Shown here piece after piece: positions 59,541 to 64,000 of a stretch of DNA of 64,000 bases. Origin of the DNA: Progne subis subis (taxonomy: Eukaryota; Chordata; Aves; Passeriformes; Hirundinidae); contig JAKJHU010000046.1 of assembly GCA_022316685.1 (NCBI GenBank), forward strand, positions 2,596,001 to 2,660,000, in the 5' to 3' direction. A model generated the notes under the pieces. The model was given only the letters and a program-made list of their open reading frames with translations, searched no databases and was not told the origin of the DNA. Position 1 is the stretch's first letter. Each line of letters starts with the position of its first letter. Made by a program: the position numbers and the translations under genes.

Positions 59541-61684
59541 ACTAAAACTAGAAGTAAGATGGGCTCATTTTCAAGCCTGCTTAATGATTTAATTATTTTG
59601 TAGCTTAAATTCTTGTCTTAATTTGGAAAAAACAAACACACACCAAAAAACCCCACCAAAGTCAAGGCTGACCTTAAGTCTTTGAAACTTAAATCAAACT
59701 TTGGGTTTGATTCTGGATTTCTCAGTTGCAGCTGGAACAATTTAGGGCCAGACTCAAACTTGATGATTTGACTCAATAATTAGTAGCACATTTCAAACAT
59801 GAATGAGACCTAGGGCTAAGCCTTTCTCAGTTGTTCTGGCATAAATACGGGAGAATATTGCTTTCATTTCAAAAGTTCAAGTGTCTGTGAGTACGCAGAT
59901 GCTTGGATTTTAAGACAACCATTGCGGTTGATACCAGGGCAGGTTCTTCACTCTTGTTTTCAAATTTTATTCTACTTCTTTAATCACCTGCATCTGTCCT
60001 TGCAGTATTCAGCTCACCTGAGACTGGTATGGCCACAAGTAGCCTATGGTTGTGGAGCAAGCCCAGCAACTGCTCTTGGGTATTGGAGTTCTTCCACATG
60101 CTCTGGTTTAAGAAATTAAAACTGGAGTTAATCTGGATTTCATTCTGGCATCGCTCCAGGCTGTGAACAGCCCCTCAGTTCTAGCTGGCAAAACCAAGAT
60201 TAAATTAAGTAGAGAGAGGTTATAGTAAGTTCAGGATCATTTAAAAACCAGCTTGATTTAGGTAGATTTGGATGACAGCTGAAGGTAGTAACCCTGTCTC
60301 TTTCTCATGATTGACTTCAACTTTAATGTTTCCTTTGGGTGTTCATCATCCTGTTTAGTAATTTATGGTCATTTGGAAAGGCTGGAGCTCCATTATATAT
60401 TGTTGCACATAAAGGGCTGTCACTCTGCAGCATTCGTAAGTGCTTTCCCAGTTCTCCCATCAATGACTTGAGATGGCTGCTAATGGTCTGAGCCCAGGAG
60501 ACTGAACAGCCCTGAACACCATGACTCAGTTTTCTGTGAAGATTTTCCAGAATGTTTTCTTGACATTTAAATGATAACGTTTGTTATTCTGCAGCTTCCT
60601 AAGGCATACTGTTCAACAGAAACCATCATTTAGAGGAGGAGCAGGAACCCAGAGTGTGGCTAATAGCTTTTAGAGCACCTTGTAGAGAGCTTACTGCCTG
60701 TTCTGCAGGAGAGATTTCCATTGAGATTCCTTTGAGTTGACTCAATGGTATTGCCTTAGGTAAAATATCCTCTCTATATGCCCATCATATGATGATTTAC
60801 TGTCTTGCACACCTATGGTCTGTGGACAACAAATGAGCGAAATAACTACATGGAGGTATAACTGGGCACAGCAGCCTTGTCCAGCCTCCCCTGTGGCAGC
60901 TGCAAATGAGCTTTTGCAATGAGCTGAGGCTCACTAAGGGGAGCAAGTTAGATATCAAACTCTGTGTGTTCTCTAGCATTTTATTTCATCTGTCTTCATT
61001 AAATTTCTCTCCCTGTGAATGATAGGCAGTAATGATGCTTCATCTGTCTGTATTGGCTGTAAACTACTCTGATAAGGTGTCTAGTCTTATACACACCCAG
61101 CAGGTTAGGGATAGGATTTGACTGGATCTTTAGGTAATGCTGTGATAAAAAATATTGCAATATGAAAACCTTTCAGGTAACTGCTTTTGTCTACATTTAT
61201 CCATATAAAAGGCATATGCTGAATTAAAGAACTGCTGAAAGCTTTATTAGAAAAGAGTCATAGCTGTCACACAGAGCATGTCTGTTTCTCTTCTCTTGAA
61301 TCAATACACAAAATGAGACATTTGCTTTTATTTTTGATTGTAGTTTCTGGTAGTACCCAGAGGGAGGGAAGCATAGATTTATACACTGATGTCCCTTACT
61401 ATGCACCCTGAAGTAACATTTAGCACATGATCATATGTTAATATAACTTTAAAGATTATTTTTAGATTTCATTAAAATCTGTTGGCTCTGTATGTGGTAG
61501 GTTCCCCAGGACTAGGAGCACATAACTCAGGGCTGTCCTGTTGTGTAAGAAATCCCATCCAGCCCCCTGACTTGATTAATTTTTGATTTCTCACAGTTAT
61601 ACATTTTGAGCGACCAAGACTTCTAGGACCCACTTAATTTTCACAGAGAATAAACTCTGAAGTCTGGGGGGTTTTTTGTCTATA

Positions 61685-61710
61685 TCTCATAACCTTGCCA
61701 GGTTATGAGA
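61685..61710. repeat. Perfect 11-bp inverted repeat with 4-nt loop
   Basis: TCTCATAACCT (61685-61695), loop TGCC, AGGTTATGAGA (61700-61710). All eleven pairs match. It sits 8 bases after a GGGGGGTTTTTT block (61666-61677). No function is known. Confidence 0.9.
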
Positions 61711-63071
61711 AGCTTTTGGCACTCAAATCTTTACTAACCTGTTTTGCAGCTTGCTCTCAGACACCTCTTCAGATTTTTTCATCTTCACTCAGTGCCCTAA
61801 TATGTTCTAGGTGACAAAATAATTCTCAGCTCTGGTGATTCTGATGTTGAGGGAAAAAAAAGTTGAAGAAAAATGGGTGAACAGCAAGATTGTGTCCTCA
61901 TTAATGAGTAATGGACAGGGGGCAAAATAGTAAAATATTTATAGACAGTATTACTTAAATATGATTTTCTACTTGATGTAGAAGCAATACTTTAAAGATT
62001 TCATGAGATTAATGAATTTGACGAAGAATAGAATGCATAGAAAGGCTGTGATTCATGAAGTAATAAAAAGTTATAGGTGCATTTTTTTTTAATGTATACA
62101 CTTCATATTCTTCCCAAATTAGTCATGTCATGAAGTCAGGATGGCTGGGGTAGGAGAGAAGGTAGGGGTTCTTAGAAGTAAAGGAATCATTAATAATGCT
62201 GTCAAAAGTCAAATGGCAGTGGGAATCACTTAGCCCCATATTTTTCTGTGTTGCACTTGCTGAATTATTTTGTGATTGGACAGACAAAGGCATACTTTCT
62301 GTTTGGGATCTGCAAGGCTGAAAGTAGTGGCATAGATGAGATTCCATGATGAGGGCAGTGACTCCACAGCAAAAGATCTGCGACCTGGACTAACAGCATT
62401 TGAAACTAGTTATTCTGGGTTGATACAGCCATAAGTCTCTGCTCTTCAATCATGATTTTTTGGTGGAATTGATATAAATGTCTGGAATATTCCAGGAGAG
62501 TCTGAAAAATAAAATCTGGTTGGTTTCAGGTGGAGGGACTGAGCATTTAACACAGTGATAGAAGCACAGATCTTTTATAGGGTATTGATCAAATTTTTAA
62601 GTGTTTGAAAAGAGGACTGGCAGTTTTAGTTCTGTTTTTTAATTGAGAAAATGAGATGCTGCTTTTTTAGTGCAGTGATTGTAGAAGGCTGGGAATAAAG
62701 TTTAGATTTCCTGAATTCCAGTTCCTTAATGAGCTGTGTGAGAATCTGAGTCCCCCTGAATTATCTTCATGGAGGAGATATCACAGTGAATTGTGATTGT
62801 TTAGCAACTCTCTGAATTGGAACATTCTAAAAGATTTGAAAGGGAGCATCATCAGAAAACCTGTTTTTCTAAAGGCAGACCTGGTAGTCTTCTAATATAT
62901 GGAGGAAGGAGGGAAACATATCCATTAATTCTCTTTGCACCTTACAGTATTACCAGAGACAGGATGTTGTCCATGGTAAATTCCGCATACTTCTGGGTAA
63001 TGTCTTGTCACTGTGTAAGCTTCTGTACAAAGTTTCCTGTATCCTGGATATTTTCTTAGTGTTGTGTTGGA

Positions 63072-63085
63072 TTTTTTTTTTTTTT
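63072..63085. repeat. T14 homopolymer
   Basis: Fourteen T, followed by CTTAAG and a TTTGTTTCTTATAG acceptor-like word at 63096-63109 with no clear exon behind it. Confidence 0.93.
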
Positions 63086-63276
63086 CTTAAGTGTTTGTTT
63101 CTTATAGGGAGGAGTAAGACAGCAACTCTTAAAAATGGCAGAATATCACAGTTTCATGCACACTAATGGGTTATAAATAGGAAATTGTCCAAGAATAATC
63201 ATAGTTTTTGGCATGTACAAGAATGCTTGGCAGAAAGCTTATTTGGAGATAACACACAGCACTACTACTTTAAGTG

Positions 63277-63330
63277 TTGGGGTGTAGGGGTTTTGTGTTT
63301 GTGTAGCTGTTTGTTTGTTTTGTTGTTTTA
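63277..63330. repeat. G/T-rich low-complexity tract
   Basis: GTTGGGGTG, TAGGGGTTTTG and TTTG units on the plus strand with very few A or C bases. Confidence 0.85.
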
Positions 63331-63630
63331 AATAAGATAAAAATATTTCCTGCATGTTTTGATGTGCTAATCTGTATTCAAACAGTTTTGGGGGCATGTT
63401 GTAGTGTGCAGTTAAGTTTATAGACTTGTCCAAAACCTCAGATCTTGACCTCCTACACAGAAATGGCAGCACATCTATCACATTTTCAGTAGCAAGGGGA
63501 AGCAAGCTGTCTCAGAGCCATTTAAAATGCTTTTATTTCGTATTTGCCAAGTTCTTCTATTCTCTGTAGGTTTTAATGGCTCAGACCTCTGGAAACTCTT
63601 CCATACATGGTTAAAGTATAACCACTGTAT

Positions 63631-63660
63631 GGAGGCGGGGGGAAGGGGGAGGATGGAGGG
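63631..63660. repeat. G-rich purine tract
   Basis: GGAGG, C, G6, AA, G5, then GG/GGG blocks. Almost pure purine; a two-tetrad quadruplex or triplex is conceivable. Confidence 0.85.
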
Positions 63661-64000
63661 AACAACCTCCTGAGCTGATAGAATTTTAAACAAACTTGGA
63701 TGGTTTTCTTGAGACAGCATTTCAGCCCCAAGTCATACCTATATATTCATATGCAGGGCATTTCTCAGTCTTAATCATGTTGGAAGCTAGAGGAATGAAG
63801 TATCCGTGTAGAGTGCATGCAATGGGTTGGTATCCAGCAAGGGTAAATAGCCTCAATGCTCTCTCTATTCAGGCTCATTTTCTTAGCCAGGATCCTTTCT
63901 GGAATCCTATTTCTACAAGATTCCTTCAGCCTTTCTGCTTTTGTCCATCTTCTACACACATTATTGAAATAACTTGGTTGATGTTACTATCTTCTAATGG

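Larger units (their letters stand above)
45462..64000. other. AT-rich intron-like or flanking DNA, no convincing exon
   Basis: From the donor at 45462 to the window end I see no exon with paired strong splice signals and a recognisable frame. The stretch holds microsatellites (46315-46366), A/C and T-rich tracts, one 204-codon minus-strand frame at 51269-51883 judged to be chance, and no clear transposon. If the gene continues on the plus strand, this is intron 2 or later and extends beyond the window. Confidence 0.5.

Overview
The window is vertebrate nuclear DNA, most likely from a bird. It is AT-rich and intron-like, with no bacterial-style genes, tRNA, rRNA or CRISPR array. The avian signal comes from CR1 (Chicken Repeat 1) LINE sequence: a roughly 1.2 kb copy with recognisable reverse-transcriptase words at about 33.4-34.6 kb, and two short 3'-end fragments at 44.3 and 44.6-44.7 kb that end in the CR1-type ATTCTGTG tail. 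No Alu, B1/B2 or L1-like element was seen. All long open reading frames look like chance frames or decayed CR1; none was recognised as a conserved protein.

Layout. 1-4.37 kb is AT-rich flanking DNA without a supportable gene. At 4.38-4.96 kb lies one sharp CpG island with GC boxes and a perfect (CGGCT)x11 pentanucleotide tract. It ends in a strong plus-strand splice donor (GAG|GTAAGC at 4903/4904), so it is read here as the promoter and non-coding first exon of a plus-strand gene. A second exon candidate, with long pyrimidine tract, AG acceptor and GTATGT donor, is at 45403-45461. Between them would lie a first intron of about 40.5 kb. From 45462 to the end the sequence again looks intronic or flanking, with no further convincing exon. 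The gene could not be named.

Inside the proposed intron the most interesting site is at 19564/19565: a pyrimidine-rich stretch and a branch-point-like CTTAAC lead to TAG|GTAAGTAA, the combined acceptor/donor expected of a recursive splice site. Two very long T tracts (T55 at 7846-7900 and T47 at 43412-43458) each have TTTATT 19 and 33 nt to the right. Read on the minus strand this is AATAAA followed by poly(A), as left by antisense retroposition of a polyadenylated transcript. Other features are a (GT)9(AT)8(AC)7 palindromic microsatellite at 46.3 kb, several G/T or A/C low-complexity tracts, short perfect hairpins, and a hand-counted excess of T runs over A runs on the plus strand.

Coordinates were read by eye. 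No alignment, transcript or database evidence was available, so exon, retrocopy and conserved-element calls are inferences.
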